Of a DNA stretch of 64,000 nt, positions 17,014-26,691 are shown one piece after another (position 1 is the first letter of the stretch; every line of letters begins with the position of its first letter). The notes under the pieces were generated by a model, which searched no databases, was not told the DNA's origin, and saw nothing but the letters and a program-made list of their open reading frames with translations. Source of the DNA: Salinispirillum sp049115955 (lineage in GTDB: Bacteria; Pseudomonadota; Gammaproteobacteria; Pseudomonadales; Natronospirillaceae); assembly GCA_049115955.1 (NCBI GenBank), contig JAGDZJ010000003.1, positions 1 to 64,000 on the forward strand, given 5' to 3'. Made by a program: the position numbers and the translations under genes.

Positions 17014-19534
17014 AGTCGGCAACCGGAGCCGGTCGCGCAATCAGGAAACCCTGCACGGCGTCGACCTTTAAGTCGCGCAGCAGGGTTAACTGTTCGCTTG
17101 AAGACACCCCTTCGGCTACTACACGCAGCTTTAGGCTACGCGCCAAACCAATGGCCGACTCCAACACGGAGAACTCTTGCCGGTTAACGGCTTGTTCTAA
17201 GATCGAACGATCGATTTTAAGCTCGTTAACGGGCAATTCATGGATGCGCGATAGTGACGAATGCCCCGCACCGAAGTCGTCTATGGAGAAGCCCAGTCCG
17301 GAGGCTTTGATCAACTCGACGGACTGGCGTACGGCCTTGCCCGAGCGCATTACCGCTGTTTCCGTTAACTCCAGCTTTAGCCGTAGACTCCCGCCTGTGC
17401 GTTCCCGCGCTATTGCTATGACGCGTGAAATAATCTCCGGGTGTGCCAGATCCTCGGCGGAAATATTAATCGACAGACCGATGTCCACCCCGGCTGCACG
17501 CAGCTCATGATGGACACGACAGACCTCGCCCGCCAGCCACAACGTTAGGCGCGTAATAATGCCGGTTTCTTCGGCTAGAGGCACGAATACAGCCGGAGAG
17601 ACAGAGCCCAGTACGGAATGATTCCAGCGCAACAGCACCTCTGCGGCCGGTACGGAGTCGTCGCTCAAATTCATTAGAGGCTGCAGGTACAGCTCCAATG
17701 TCGATTGCTCGATGGCGGACGCCAGCGCGCTGAGCAGAAACAGCTTATCGCGCCCTTCTTGTTGGTGTGACGGCTCATAAGCCAGGTGGTCAGGGCTGAT
17801 CACCACCCGATCTAACGAAGCCAGCACCGCCAGCACCGTGTCTTCCGAGTCAAAGCCGTAACGTTGGCAGTCTATGGAGGCAAACACTGGCGACATATCG
17901 ACTTCAAAATTACCAATGGAGACGCCAGGCTCCAAAATGACACGCAACGTCGGCAAGGCATTGCTGATGGCATCACGTTTGATCAGTACACCCAGAACAT
18001 TGTCTTGTACCGCATAAAGCTGATTGGGTTGATCAGGGTACGCCAGAAATCTGGCATACTCTCGCACCCAATACCGCAGTCGGCCCGCGACTGATACCAG
18101 TGCGTCACTCGCAACGGCTACACCCATGGTGCGCTCGATGTTGTGATAATGTCTAAATTCCAGTAGGAGCAGGCAGGCTGTGTTTTCTGGATGTTGATCT
18201 AAAAACATCACCAACGACTGGCGATTTGGCAAGCCAAGTACATCGTTCGTTAAGGCTTGTCGGATCATCTTGTTTTGCAATTCGGCGTTCTTTTCTTCCT
18301 GTTTTATCAGTGCTTTTTGTGCATGGATATGCTGTGATTTCTCAAGATAGGTTTCTCGGATTACCGCACCGGTCAGGATAATCACTGCCAGTACCGCCCC
18401 GACTTCGAGCGCCGAGCCCGTCAACAACGAGTCGGGCAATAACCCGGCTGAACGGGCAAACAACAAGCAAGCGCCGGTAATGATCAGCAGCATGGCGGCG
18501 AGAAATATCTGCCCTTTTTCGCTGCCGCGTAAAGAAGCACGAATGCCTTCGGCCACCATGCTGACACCCACCAGCGCAGCAACGATCTGGCTTATTTGAA
18601 CCAATCTTTGGCCGGAGAAGCCGAGCGCAAAATGATTAATCAGCCAGGTCATCAAAAGTACTGCCATGATGACGATAAGGCCTCTGAGTACTGTAGCGTT
18701 GATGCGGTTGGACTGTTTGCCAGCGTTGAGGAATAACAACGTAAAACTCGCACCGAATATAGCGGCGGCCATGGTACCGGGAAAAATCGCAATGTTGAGT
18801 TGTGGAAGGGTCGGCCAGAGAAAGGCGTAAAGCACGCCGTTCAATTCAGCCTGCACAGCAAGAATGCTGATGATCAGCCCGGCAAACAAAAGTTCGGCGG
18901 TGCGCCTGAGGGTTAAGCCCATCGCGACCGACAACATGGCCGTGAAGAGAAAGATGCCACTCATGAGCCCATGAAAATAAAGCTGGGCAGAATATCTGCC
19001 CAGCACTGCATCCATGGAGGGTGCCAATATCAGGGGAAATAAAAGCGCGCCATCGTTGGCTACGTATAAGAGTAGCTCATCGTTGGCGTTTGTGTCGGCA
19101 GGTAGAGGAATCACTACCTGCGGTAACATAACGGGTCGATCATCGAACGGTCTTTGATCACCAACCGCGGCCAATAGCAGCGGCATTTCGCCCGGCCGAA
19201 CCAAGTACACGTCTAAGTAATCAATGTACGGCGCATTAAATACTAACGCCGGTGCACTGTTCAATTGTCTTGGCAGCGTTATCCGCAACCACACTTCGGA
19301 CTGTCGAAAACCCAGCCCATCGGTACGCGGCGGCAATGCGCTCCAGCGCGTATCGCCTGTTTGTGCCAGCTCACTCAGTGGCGCATTCGCTTCCCCTGAC
19401 CATTCGTACATAACAAAAGGCAGCTCCGGGATCGCGAAACGCGACGGCTGAAGCATTAGAACCATAAACACCAACGCAGCGGCGCCAATCACAAAAACAC
19501 GAAAACAGTAAGGGCAGCGCTGGGGTCTGTTCAT
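16988..19534 (-). CDS. Membrane 7TM-DISM protein with degenerate GGDEF and intact EAL domain
   Basis: This 848-residue protein has an N-terminal signal/TM, a periplasmic 7TMR-DISM sensor (about 40-175) and seven membrane helices (about 180-390). A GGDEF-like region (about 425-565) follows in which no GG[DE]EF motif is visible. A C-terminal EAL domain (about 590-845) has EVLLRW, SINISAEDL, LELTET, IDDFGAGHSSL, LKIDRS and QGFLIARP all present. The EAL part therefore looks able to hydrolyse cyclic di-GMP, while the cyclase part looks dead or serves as a GTP sensor. Signals reaching the periplasmic domain are unknown. It is convergent with and overlaps ltaE. Confidence 0.85.
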   Translation of the reverse strand: MNRPQRCPYCFRVFVIGAAALVFMVLMLQPSRFAIPELPFVMYEWSGEANAPLSELAQTGDTRWSALPPRTDGLGFRQSEVWLRITLPRQLNSAPALVFNAPYIDYLDVYLVRPGEMPLLLAAVGDQRPFDDRPVMLPQVVIPLPADTNANDELLLYVANDGALLFPLILAPSMDAVLGRYSAQLYFHGLMSGIFLFTAMLSVAMGLTLRRTAELLFAGLIISILAVQAELNGVLYAFLWPTLPQLNIAIFPGTMAAAIFGASFTLLFLNAGKQSNRINATVLRGLIVIMAVLLMTWLINHFALGFSGQRLVQISQIVAALVGVSMVAEGIRASLRGSEKGQIFLAAMLLIITGACLLFARSAGLLPDSLLTGSALEVGAVLAVIILTGAVIRETYLEKSQHIHAQKALIKQEEKNAELQNKMIRQALTNDVLGLPNRQSLVMFLDQHPENTACLLLLEFRHYHNIERTMGVAVASDALVSVAGRLRYWVREYARFLAYPDQPNQLYAVQDNVLGVLIKRDAISNALPTLRVILEPGVSIGNFEVDMSPVFASIDCQRYGFDSEDTVLAVLASLDRVVISPDHLAYEPSHQQEGRDKLFLLSALASAIEQSTLELYLQPLMNLSDDSVPAAEVLLRWNHSVLGSVSPAVFVPLAEETGIITRLTLWLAGEVCRVHHELRAAGVDIGLSINISAEDLAHPEIISRVIAIARERTGGSLRLKLELTETAVMRSGKAVRQSVELIKASGLGFSIDDFGAGHSSLSRIHELPVNELKIDRSILEQAVNRQEFSVLESAIGLARSLKLRVVAEGVSSSEQLTLLRDLKVDAVQGFLIARPAPVADFIEWYQRR

Positions 19535-19735
19535 ACAACTCTGAATCCGGCCTCTGTCTTTTAATTCTTATAGCTCGTACTGAATATAGCGGCATCCTTA
19601 TGTACAAGTTTAACAATTAATTGCTTTGCGCTTTGCTCCTGGTTCAAGAACCTACTTTTAGCACACGGGTGTTCAGAAATAATTCCAGTTTATGCCGCCT
19701 GCAACGCAATCACGCGCAAGAAAAACGAGCACATC

Positions 19736-19766
19736 TTCACCACATAAGCTAACCTTTACGTAAACT
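19736..19766 (+). promoter_or_regulatory. Possible MerR-type (LiuR-like) promoter for bkd
   Basis: TTCACC and TAAACT are separated by exactly 19 bases, the long spacing typical of MerR-controlled promoters. The palindrome TTTACGTAAA (19755-19764) covers the end of the spacer. The same GTTTACG half occurs in the large palindrome between liuR and mmsA. The rest of the 375-base gap (19535-19909) holds no gene that I can support. Control by LiuR is inference. Confidence 0.4.
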
Positions 19767-19909
19767 GCGGATTGGGTTTAGCAATGCATCGCCTTACCCA
19801 GTCCAAACGACTCAGTGAAACCCATGCTTACCCAGCGGTGATCCCGCTTCGGTATCCGGGCGCTACTGACACAATCGGTAACGTCTCGACAACAATAAGA
19901 AGGTAACTT

Positions 19910-21100
19910 ATGAGTGACAAACGACAAACCGATGCCAGCATCGTGCATAAGCCGGTGTTTATCGATGGCAGCGATCTGACCATCCCGACACTTCGAGTCC
20001 TGCAGCAAGACGGCGACATCTATCCTGGTGCGAAGCTGCCCAAGATCAACAAAGCCCTAGCGCTCAAAATCTACGATACGTTTTTGTTCGTGCGCGCGCT
20101 GGACGAACGCATGCTGGCGGCACAGCGCCAAGGGCGGATCAGTTTTTATCTGACCGAAACAGGCGAAGAAGCCACTGACATTGGCAGCGCGGCGGCTCTT
20201 GATCCTGAAGACATGATCATGGCGCAGTATCGGGAACAGGGTGCCCTTACCTTCCGTGGCTTCACCGTTGAGCAGTTTATGAACCAGATTTTTTCCAATG
20301 AGAAGGATCTGGGCAAAGGCCGCCAAATGCCGATTCACTACGGCTCGCGCGACCTCCACTACATGACCATTTCTTCCCCCTTAGGCACCCAGTTACCGCA
20401 AGCCGCGGGCTATGCCTACGGGTTCAAAGCGCAGGGCAAGAAGAACTGCGTGATCTGCTATTTTGGCGAAGGCGCGGCGTCTGAAGGCGACTTCCATGCG
20501 GCACTGAACATGGCGGGCGTGTTAAAAGTACCGGCCATTTTCTTCTGCCGTAACAATGGCTATGCGATTTCTACACCTGCGCACGAGCAGTTTGCCGGCG
20601 ACGGTGTTGCGCCGCGCGGTTTGGCGTATGGCATGAAGACCATTCGCGTTGATGGCAACGACGTATTAGCGGTATTACTGGCCACACAAGAAGCACGCAA
20701 GCTGGCCGTTGAGCAAAACCAACCGGTATTGATTGAAGCCATGACCTACCGCTTGGGCGCGCATTCGAGCTCCGACGACCCGAGCGGCTACCGCAGCAAA
20801 TCCGAAGAAGACACGTGGCGCGCCAAATGCCCCGTGCTGCGCATGAAGAACTATTTGATCAAGAAAGGCTGGTGGGACGAAGAACAAGACGCTGCCACCA
20901 AAGACGCCCATCGAAAAGCGGTGGTGGACGCCATGAAGAAGGCGGAGCAGCTCCCTGCCCCGCCACTGGAAGACTTGTTTACCGACGTATACGACGACAT
21001 TCCGTGGCACCTGCAAGAACAAGAAACCGCACTGCGAGCCCACATTCGCAAATACCCCGAGCAATACAAGAAGTCATCGTGGAGGTTTGCTGATGAGTAA
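19910..21100 (+). CDS. bkdA1: Branched-chain 2-oxoacid dehydrogenase E1 alpha
   Basis: This 396-residue subunit carries the thiamine diphosphate motif GEGAASEGDFHAALNMAGVL and ends in CRNNGYAIST. It also has the HYGSRDLHYMTISSPLGTQLP segment typical of branched-chain E1 alpha. With E1 beta it decarboxylates the keto acids of valine, leucine and isoleucine and passes the acyl group to E2. The ATG has AAGAAGGT upstream. It heads an operon with E1 beta (8-base overlap) and E2. The lipoamide dehydrogenase (E3) gene is not in the cluster and must be supplied elsewhere. Confidence 0.93.
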   Translation: MSDKRQTDASIVHKPVFIDGSDLTIPTLRVLQQDGDIYPGAKLPKINKALALKIYDTFLFVRALDERMLAAQRQGRISFYLTETGEEATDIGSAAALDPEDMIMAQYREQGALTFRGFTVEQFMNQIFSNEKDLGKGRQMPIHYGSRDLHYMTISSPLGTQLPQAAGYAYGFKAQGKKNCVICYFGEGAASEGDFHAALNMAGVLKVPAIFFCRNNGYAISTPAHEQFAGDGVAPRGLAYGMKTIRVDGNDVLAVLLATQEARKLAVEQNQPVLIEAMTYRLGAHSSSDDPSGYRSKSEEDTWRAKCPVLRMKNYLIKKGWWDEEQDAATKDAHRKAVVDAMKKAEQLPAPPLEDLFTDVYDDIPWHLQEQETALRAHIRKYPEQYKKSSWRFADE

Positions 21101-22070
21101 GATGAATCTGCTGCAGGCGATTAACAACGCTTTAGACACCGCGATGACCGTGGACGAGAAAGCTATTTGTTTCGGTGAAGATGTCGGCCATTTCGGCGGC
21201 GTTTTTCGCGCCACCAGCCACCTGCAGGAAAAACACGGGCGGGCGCGCTGTTTCAATACTCCGCTGACCGAGCAAGGCATTATTGGTTTCGCCAATGGTT
21301 TGGCATCACAAGGTATGACGGCGATTGCCGAGATCCAATTCGCGGACTACATCTTCCCCGCTTTTGACCAGATCGTGAACGAAACGGCCAAGTTCCGTTA
21401 CCGCTCCGGTAACGAATTCAGTGTCGGCAGTTTGACCATCCGCACGCCTTACGGCGGTGGTATCAATGGCGGGCACTACCATTCGCAATCGCCAGAAGCC
21501 TATTTCACGCACACACCTGGCTTGAAAGTGGTAGTGCCGCGTAACCCCGAGCAAGCCAAGGGCCTGCTGTTGGCGTCGATTCGTGATGACAACCCGGTGC
21601 TGTTCTTCGAACCTAAAAAGCTGTATCGCGCTTCCGTCGGCGAAGTGCCTGATACCGACTACGTGCTCCCGCTGGGTAAAGCGGACGTCGTACGCGAAGG
21701 CACCGACATCACGCTGCTGGCGTGGGGCGCCCAAATGGAAGCCATTGAAAAAGCCGCCGATATGGCAGCGAACGATGGCGTGTCTTGCGAGATCATCGAC
21801 CTGCGTACCTTGCTGCCATGGGATCGTGACACCGTGGCCGAGTCAGTGCGCAAAACCGGTCGCTTGCTGATCAACCACGAAGCACCGCGTACCAGCGGCT
21901 TTGGCGCAGAAATCGCGGCGGCGATTCAAGAGGTGTGTTTCCTCTATCTGGAGTCGCCGATTGTGCGCGTCACCGGCCTGGATACGCCCTTTCCGCTGGC
22001 GCTGGAAAAAGAATACATGCCCGATCACCTGAAGACGTACGAGGCCATTAAGGCCAGTCTCGCTTATTGA
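21093..22070 (+). CDS. bkdA2: Branched-chain 2-oxoacid dehydrogenase E1 beta
   Basis: This 325-residue transketolase-type subunit starts MNLLQAINNALDTAM just inside the frame and has FGEDVGHFGGVFRAT, FADYIFPAFDQIVNE and GHYHSQSPEAYFTH. It pairs with E1 alpha in the first step of branched-chain keto-acid oxidation. The ATG overlapping the alpha stop codon was chosen because GGAGG lies upstream; the in-frame TTG two codons earlier is unlikely. The overlap points to translational coupling, as expected for equal amounts of the two subunits. Confidence 0.93.
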   Translation: MSKMNLLQAINNALDTAMTVDEKAICFGEDVGHFGGVFRATSHLQEKHGRARCFNTPLTEQGIIGFANGLASQGMTAIAEIQFADYIFPAFDQIVNETAKFRYRSGNEFSVGSLTIRTPYGGGINGGHYHSQSPEAYFTHTPGLKVVVPRNPEQAKGLLLASIRDDNPVLFFEPKKLYRASVGEVPDTDYVLPLGKADVVREGTDITLLAWGAQMEAIEKAADMAANDGVSCEIIDLRTLLPWDRDTVAESVRKTGRLLINHEAPRTSGFGAEIAAAIQEVCFLYLESPIVRVTGLDTPFPLALEKEYMPDHLKTYEAIKASLAY

Positions 22071-22100
22071 TCAGCCGAATTTTGTGGAGCACGAAACGCT

Positions 22101-23360
22101 ATGAAAATTGATTTTATTCTGCCCGACATCGGCGAAGGCATCGTGGAATGCGAGTTGGTGGAATGGCATGTGGCTGAAGGCGACCAGATCCAAGAAGATC
22201 AGCCCGTTGCCGATGTGATGACCGACAAGGCATTGGTGGAGATCACCGCCATGCACACCGGTACCGTCAGCAAGCTCTATTGTCAAAAAGGCGATATTGC
22301 CAAGGTACATGAACCGTTGTTTGAGATTGAAGTGGCAGGCAATGCAGCCAACAGCCCGGAGAAAGACAGTGTGGCAGTAGAGTCTGCTGCCCCAGCTGCT
22401 AAGCCGATGCTAAACCAAGCGGCGTCGAGCGTCGATACCTCGCAGCCATCGCTTTTACGCGGTCATAAAACCCTCGCCAGCCCTGCCGTGCGCCGTATTG
22501 CCCGCGAGCACAACTTGGATTTGGCGCAGGTACAGGGTTCCGGCAAAGACGGTCGAGTGCTGAAAGAAGACCTCCTGCCTGTGGTGAATGGGTCAACGGG
22601 AACAGAGCCGCAAACGAAACAGCCTACTTCAACCGTTAGCTGGCAGCCTTCGGCCACCGACCGCACTGAGCCTATTAAAGGCATCAAAGCGGCGATGGCG
22701 AAGCAGATGATGGATTCTGCCTCGACCATTCCACACTTCACCTATGTGGATGAAATCGACGTGACTGAGCTGGATGCCTTGCGTGCGCGCTTAAAAGAGT
22801 CGTTCGCAGCGGATGGCATCAAGTTAAGTATGATGCCGTTCATCATGAAAGCCATGGCGCTGGCGATTCAGCACTACCCTGTACTGAACAGCCGGGTGAA
22901 TAGCGATTGTACGGAACTGACCTACTTGGCCGACATTAACATCGGCATGGCGGCGGACACCCCGATGGGTCTGCTGGTACCGAATGTGAAAGGCGTGCAA
23001 AACCTCACGTTGAAGGACGTGGCGCGTGAAGTGAATCGCCTGACCGATGCCGCCCGCGCGGGTCGCGTAGCACCCGGCGACATGAAGTCGGGCACCATCA
23101 GCATCTCTAACATCGGTGCCTTGGGTGGCACGGTGGCCACGCCGATCATCAACAAACCCGAAGTAGCTATTGTGGCGTTGGGACGGGTGCAGTCGTTGCC
23201 GCGTTTCGCCGCCGATGGTTCGGTGACGGCGCGCAAGATCATGCAGGTCAGTTGGTCCGGCGATCACCGCGTGATTGACGGCGGCACCATTGCGCGTTTT
23301 TGCAACCAGTGGAAAGGGTATTTGGAAGAGCCCGCGAGTATGATGGCGGATTTGCGGTAG
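22101..23360 (+). CDS. bkdB: Branched-chain 2-oxoacid dehydrogenase E2 (lipoyl acyltransferase)
   Basis: The 419-residue E2 has one lipoyl domain (residues about 2-78, lipoyl Lys43 in MTDKALVE) and a peripheral subunit-binding domain (about 122-160, ASPAVRRIAREHNLDLAQ). Between them is a flexible linker rich in alanine and proline. The catalytic core (about 190-419) has SGDHRVIDGG with active His389 and Asp393. It transfers the branched acyl group to CoA and forms the core of the complex. It follows E1 beta by 30 bases. Only 23 bases separate it from the kinase gene behind it, so the latter is probably in the same transcript. Confidence 0.93.
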   Translation: MKIDFILPDIGEGIVECELVEWHVAEGDQIQEDQPVADVMTDKALVEITAMHTGTVSKLYCQKGDIAKVHEPLFEIEVAGNAANSPEKDSVAVESAAPAAKPMLNQAASSVDTSQPSLLRGHKTLASPAVRRIAREHNLDLAQVQGSGKDGRVLKEDLLPVVNGSTGTEPQTKQPTSTVSWQPSATDRTEPIKGIKAAMAKQMMDSASTIPHFTYVDEIDVTELDALRARLKESFAADGIKLSMMPFIMKAMALAIQHYPVLNSRVNSDCTELTYLADINIGMAADTPMGLLVPNVKGVQNLTLKDVAREVNRLTDAARAGRVAPGDMKSGTISISNIGALGGTVATPIINKPEVAIVALGRVQSLPRFAADGSVTARKIMQVSWSGDHRVIDGGTIARFCNQWKGYLEEPASMMADLR

Positions 23361-23383
23361 CACCATTGGCAGGTGTAAACATA

Positions 23384-25216
23384 ATGACCCAACCGGTGTT
23401 GCAGCAGTTCTACATCAACGAAGAACAGTCCATTTATCTGATGAGCCATCAAGACGCTCAGAAGATAAAGGACTGGGTTCAATTGTGTATGGAGCAACTG
23501 CGGCAACTCGGTTTTCAGCAAATCGAGTTCATCGGCAAGGGTGCTTACGGGTTTGTGTTTGGTGGGCGTTCGACCGACGACACCGACTACGTGTTCAAGT
23601 TCTCCCGCATCAACCTGCCTCAGCACATTCAAGACCGCCTCGAAGACGAAGCCTGGATGCAAAGCCAAGTCGTCCATCCGCAAATCCCTGAGGTCAGCGA
23701 ATACACCAAGATTTCTCGCCAATCGGTGTTAATGATGGAACGCGCACGCGGCATGGACCTCGAAGCGTTTTCCGTGCGCTATGGTAAGTTATCGCCGCGT
23801 TTGGTGGTCAAAATCGCCGCGCAGTTGATTGACGTATTGATATCGCTGCGTGAATTTCAACACGAAGGCGCGGACTGCCCCATCGTGCACGGCGACATCA
23901 AGCCGTCCAATATCGTTTTTGATCCACAAACCGAAACTATTAAGCTGATCGACTGGGGTTCCAGCGTGTTCGCGCAAACCGACGCCAACGGCCAACCGGT
24001 CGGACGCAACCAGTTCAGCCTAATGAGCGAAGACATGAACAGCACGAACGCCAAATTGGGCGACGTGTATTTTATTGGCGAAGACCAACTGAACGGTGGC
24101 CTCAGCTCGCCACGATTTGACGAACAAGGCGCGGCGGGCACGCTTTACGCGCTGGCGTCTGGCCAAAGCTGCCGCTACGGCTACGATGCCATTCCCGCTA
24201 CCGCCTTGGGCCTACCGCAGGAGTTCGCCGTAACCCTGCAAACGCTGCTGGCGGGCGACGACAGCGAACGCCGAAAAGCCGGTGATTACCTGCTGCGCCG
24301 CATGCCGCACATGCGTCAAATCGTGATGATGGACTTGCCACCGGAAGAAGAAAAACCACAGATTCCGGTATGGGCGTTTGATGATATTCCCGACATCGAG
24401 TCCGTGGTGTACAGCTCACGCAAGAGCTTTCTGCGCGCTGGCAACCTCGATCACTACTTGATGGCCGAGGTGGACGACGTTGAGCTGGAAAAGTACTACA
24501 AAAATTTTATGCACGGCATGGGACACACCGAGCGTGCGTTTCTGGCCGCCATCAGCCGTTTAGGCAAATACCCGGTGCTGGGCGGCTTGGCCGTACGCTG
24601 GGAAGGCGACGAGGTGTTTATTGATTCCAGCATGAACATGCACGACGTCAGCCTGAAAAAATCCTTTGTCACGGCGGTGAACAACATCGTTACCCTTGCT
24701 CGCGCCATCAAGCGCGAAGGGGTGTTCAAATGCTGTATGTTCAACGCCAAAATCACCCAACACATTGACCGTGCTGCGGAGTCTGAGCCCTTTATTCCGC
24801 CAGCCGACATGCGCATTCCTTTCGACGTGCACGCGGCACCGCTCAGCGAAGACAAGAGCCGCAACCATTCCTATTTTGAAGACGGCCAAGACCCCGATGA
24901 ATTTCTGAGTCTGCCCGAAGAGATCATGCGTGAAATCGCTTTGCTGAATGACATCAGACACACCGGGCTGATCATTTTCGAGTCGTTGCCGACGCATTTG
25001 AAAATCCACAACTATTACGTGCTGCTGGATGAAAGCCGCCGCCAGGATTTCACCGACGCGCTAGACCGTATTATTCAGGCCGTTCCGTTGATCACCGGGC
25101 TCGGTGTGTCGGGGTTTATGAAGATGCCGTACAAAAATACCCGCAAGTTTGGCTTACAAGACCATTTGCCCGACCGATTCTATCCACGCAATCCGCGCGC
25201 CCTGCTTTCGACCTGA
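23384..25216 (+). CDS. Hanks-type Ser/Thr protein kinase with long unknown C-terminal domain
   Basis: The 610-residue product has the kinase motifs in order: glycine loop GKGAYGFVFGG (51-61), VAIK-like Lys72 in VFKFSR, catalytic loop HGDIKPSN (169-176) and DWG in place of DFG (190-192). No clear APE motif is seen, and the activation segment is long. Residues about 330-610 form a second region that I do not recognise (with DHYLMAEVDDVELEKYYKNF, written in part). The ATG was chosen as the first after the E2 stop, although its ribosome site (AGGTG) is weak. No TM segment is visible, so it is probably cytoplasmic. It sits 23 bases behind bkdB and ahead of a PP2C phosphatase and STAS pair. Its target could be the STAS protein or the dehydrogenase complex; both are inference. 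Confidence 0.8.
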   Translation: MTQPVLQQFYINEEQSIYLMSHQDAQKIKDWVQLCMEQLRQLGFQQIEFIGKGAYGFVFGGRSTDDTDYVFKFSRINLPQHIQDRLEDEAWMQSQVVHPQIPEVSEYTKISRQSVLMMERARGMDLEAFSVRYGKLSPRLVVKIAAQLIDVLISLREFQHEGADCPIVHGDIKPSNIVFDPQTETIKLIDWGSSVFAQTDANGQPVGRNQFSLMSEDMNSTNAKLGDVYFIGEDQLNGGLSSPRFDEQGAAGTLYALASGQSCRYGYDAIPATALGLPQEFAVTLQTLLAGDDSERRKAGDYLLRRMPHMRQIVMMDLPPEEEKPQIPVWAFDDIPDIESVVYSSRKSFLRAGNLDHYLMAEVDDVELEKYYKNFMHGMGHTERAFLAAISRLGKYPVLGGLAVRWEGDEVFIDSSMNMHDVSLKKSFVTAVNNIVTLARAIKREGVFKCCMFNAKITQHIDRAAESEPFIPPADMRIPFDVHAAPLSEDKSRNHSYFEDGQDPDEFLSLPEEIMREIALLNDIRHTGLIIFESLPTHLKIHNYYVLLDESRRQDFTDALDRIIQAVPLITGLGVSGFMKMPYKNTRKFGLQDHLPDRFYPRNPRALLST

Positions 25217-25362
25217 TTTTTACACCGCCAATGCCAATCCAATAGCTTTTAGACATGCTCTCACGTTGCAGTTACACACTACCCTGACTATGTTTATTAA
25301 AGGGAACATTTAATAACCCCCTTTTAGTTCCGATAGGTTCCGAGTTGTATTAGGAGCGCAGG

Positions 25363-26691
25363 ATGACCGAACCCATGTCAGGATCGCAAAACAGCGACGA
25401 TACGCTTCAGTTCGCGGACGACATTCCGGTCGACGACGATGGCGTGAACGTATGGAAAATACTCATAGTCGACGATGAACCGGAGGTACACGCGGTCACG
25501 CGGATGGCGTTGCGCGAGTTCCGCTTCCAGAATCATCGGGCGGAGTTTTTCAGTGCGTACAGCGGCGCCGAGGCCCGTGCGCTATTGGAACAACAAGACG
25601 ATATCGCTTTGATTTTGCTGGACGTCGTCATGGAGTCGGAAGACGCCGGTTTGAACCTTGCGCGCCACATTCGTGACACCATTGGCAACAAGCTAATCCG
25701 CATCATTCTGCGTACCGGACAGCCAGGCCAAGCACCGGAACAGAAGGTGGTGTTGGAATACGACATCAATGATTATCGTTCAAAAACGGAGTTGACCGCT
25801 CAGCGCTTGATCACCAGTGTGGTGTCGGCGTTACGCTCCTACATTGCCATCAAAGACTTGGACGTTCTCAACCGCAGCCTTGAGGCGCAGGTCACGGCCA
25901 GAACCCAAGAGCTGCAAGCCGCGCACGACAAACTCCAAACCTCACTCACCGAACTGGAAGAAGGAGAACGTGCCGGAAAGCGGGTGCAATTCAAGTTGCT
26001 GCCGCCGCGCGAACAAGCATTCGGAGACTATGTCTTCACACACAAGCTAAAGCCTTCGGAATTCATGAGCGGCGACTTCATCGACTATTTCGCCATCGAC
26101 GATGAACGCGTGGGTTTTTACATAGCTGACGTGTCTGGTCACGGCGTTGCCTCGGCGTTTGTGACGGTCTATCTGAAGCGCTTTATGAGTACCTGCTTGG
26201 ATGCCTACCTGCGTGAAGGCTGCGGTGCCATTGAAGACCCTGCGGGCACGCTGGCGGCGCTCAATGCTGAGTTGTTGCGCGAGAACATGACCAAATACAT
26301 TGCGCTGTTTTACGGCGTACTCAACATTCGTACGCATGAGCTGACCTACGCAAACGCGGGGTCCTATCCATGGCCTTTGGTGCGTTGTCCGGACCGCCCG
26401 GCAGAATACTTGGAACTGAAAAGTACACCGGCTGGCATGTTTGATTTCGCTACTTACGACAATCAACAGATGCAGGTACCCGAGGATTTTCGCCTGTTCT
26501 TGTGTTCGGACGGCATTCTAGACTTGCTGAGCATGCCGACGAATGAGGAAAAACTGGACTATCTCAGCGCACATCTATGTACCCCTGACGCCACGGTCGA
26601 CCAGATCATCGAGGCCCTCGACCTGCCCTCACACCCCGTTATGCCAGACGACCTAACGCTACTGAAACTGGAACGCCGGAGCCTAACCTGA
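25363..26691 (+). CDS. Response regulator with coiled coil and PP2C (SpoIIE/RsbU-type) phosphatase
   Basis: The 442-residue protein has a receiver domain (about 31-160) with the acidic pair in LIVDDEP and phosphoacceptor Asp87 in LLDVVME. A coiled-coil linker follows (about 165-205, LEAQVTARTQELQAAHDKLQ). The C-terminal PP2C domain (about 205-440) has metal-binding acidic residues in SGDFIDYF, DVSGHGVASAF, CSDGILDLL and PDDLTLLKL. Such proteins dephosphorylate a STAS anti-anti-sigma factor in response to a two-component signal; no histidine kinase is nearby. The start ATG follows GGAGCGCAGG. It overlaps the next gene by one base (TGATG), so the two are coupled. Confidence 0.88.
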   Translation: MTEPMSGSQNSDDTLQFADDIPVDDDGVNVWKILIVDDEPEVHAVTRMALREFRFQNHRAEFFSAYSGAEARALLEQQDDIALILLDVVMESEDAGLNLARHIRDTIGNKLIRIILRTGQPGQAPEQKVVLEYDINDYRSKTELTAQRLITSVVSALRSYIAIKDLDVLNRSLEAQVTARTQELQAAHDKLQTSLTELEEGERAGKRVQFKLLPPREQAFGDYVFTHKLKPSEFMSGDFIDYFAIDDERVGFYIADVSGHGVASAFVTVYLKRFMSTCLDAYLREGCGAIEDPAGTLAALNAELLRENMTKYIALFYGVLNIRTHELTYANAGSYPWPLVRCPDRPAEYLELKSTPAGMFDFATYDNQQMQVPEDFRLFLCSDGILDLLSMPTNEEKLDYLSAHLCTPDATVDQIIEALDLPSHPVMPDDLTLLKLERRSLT

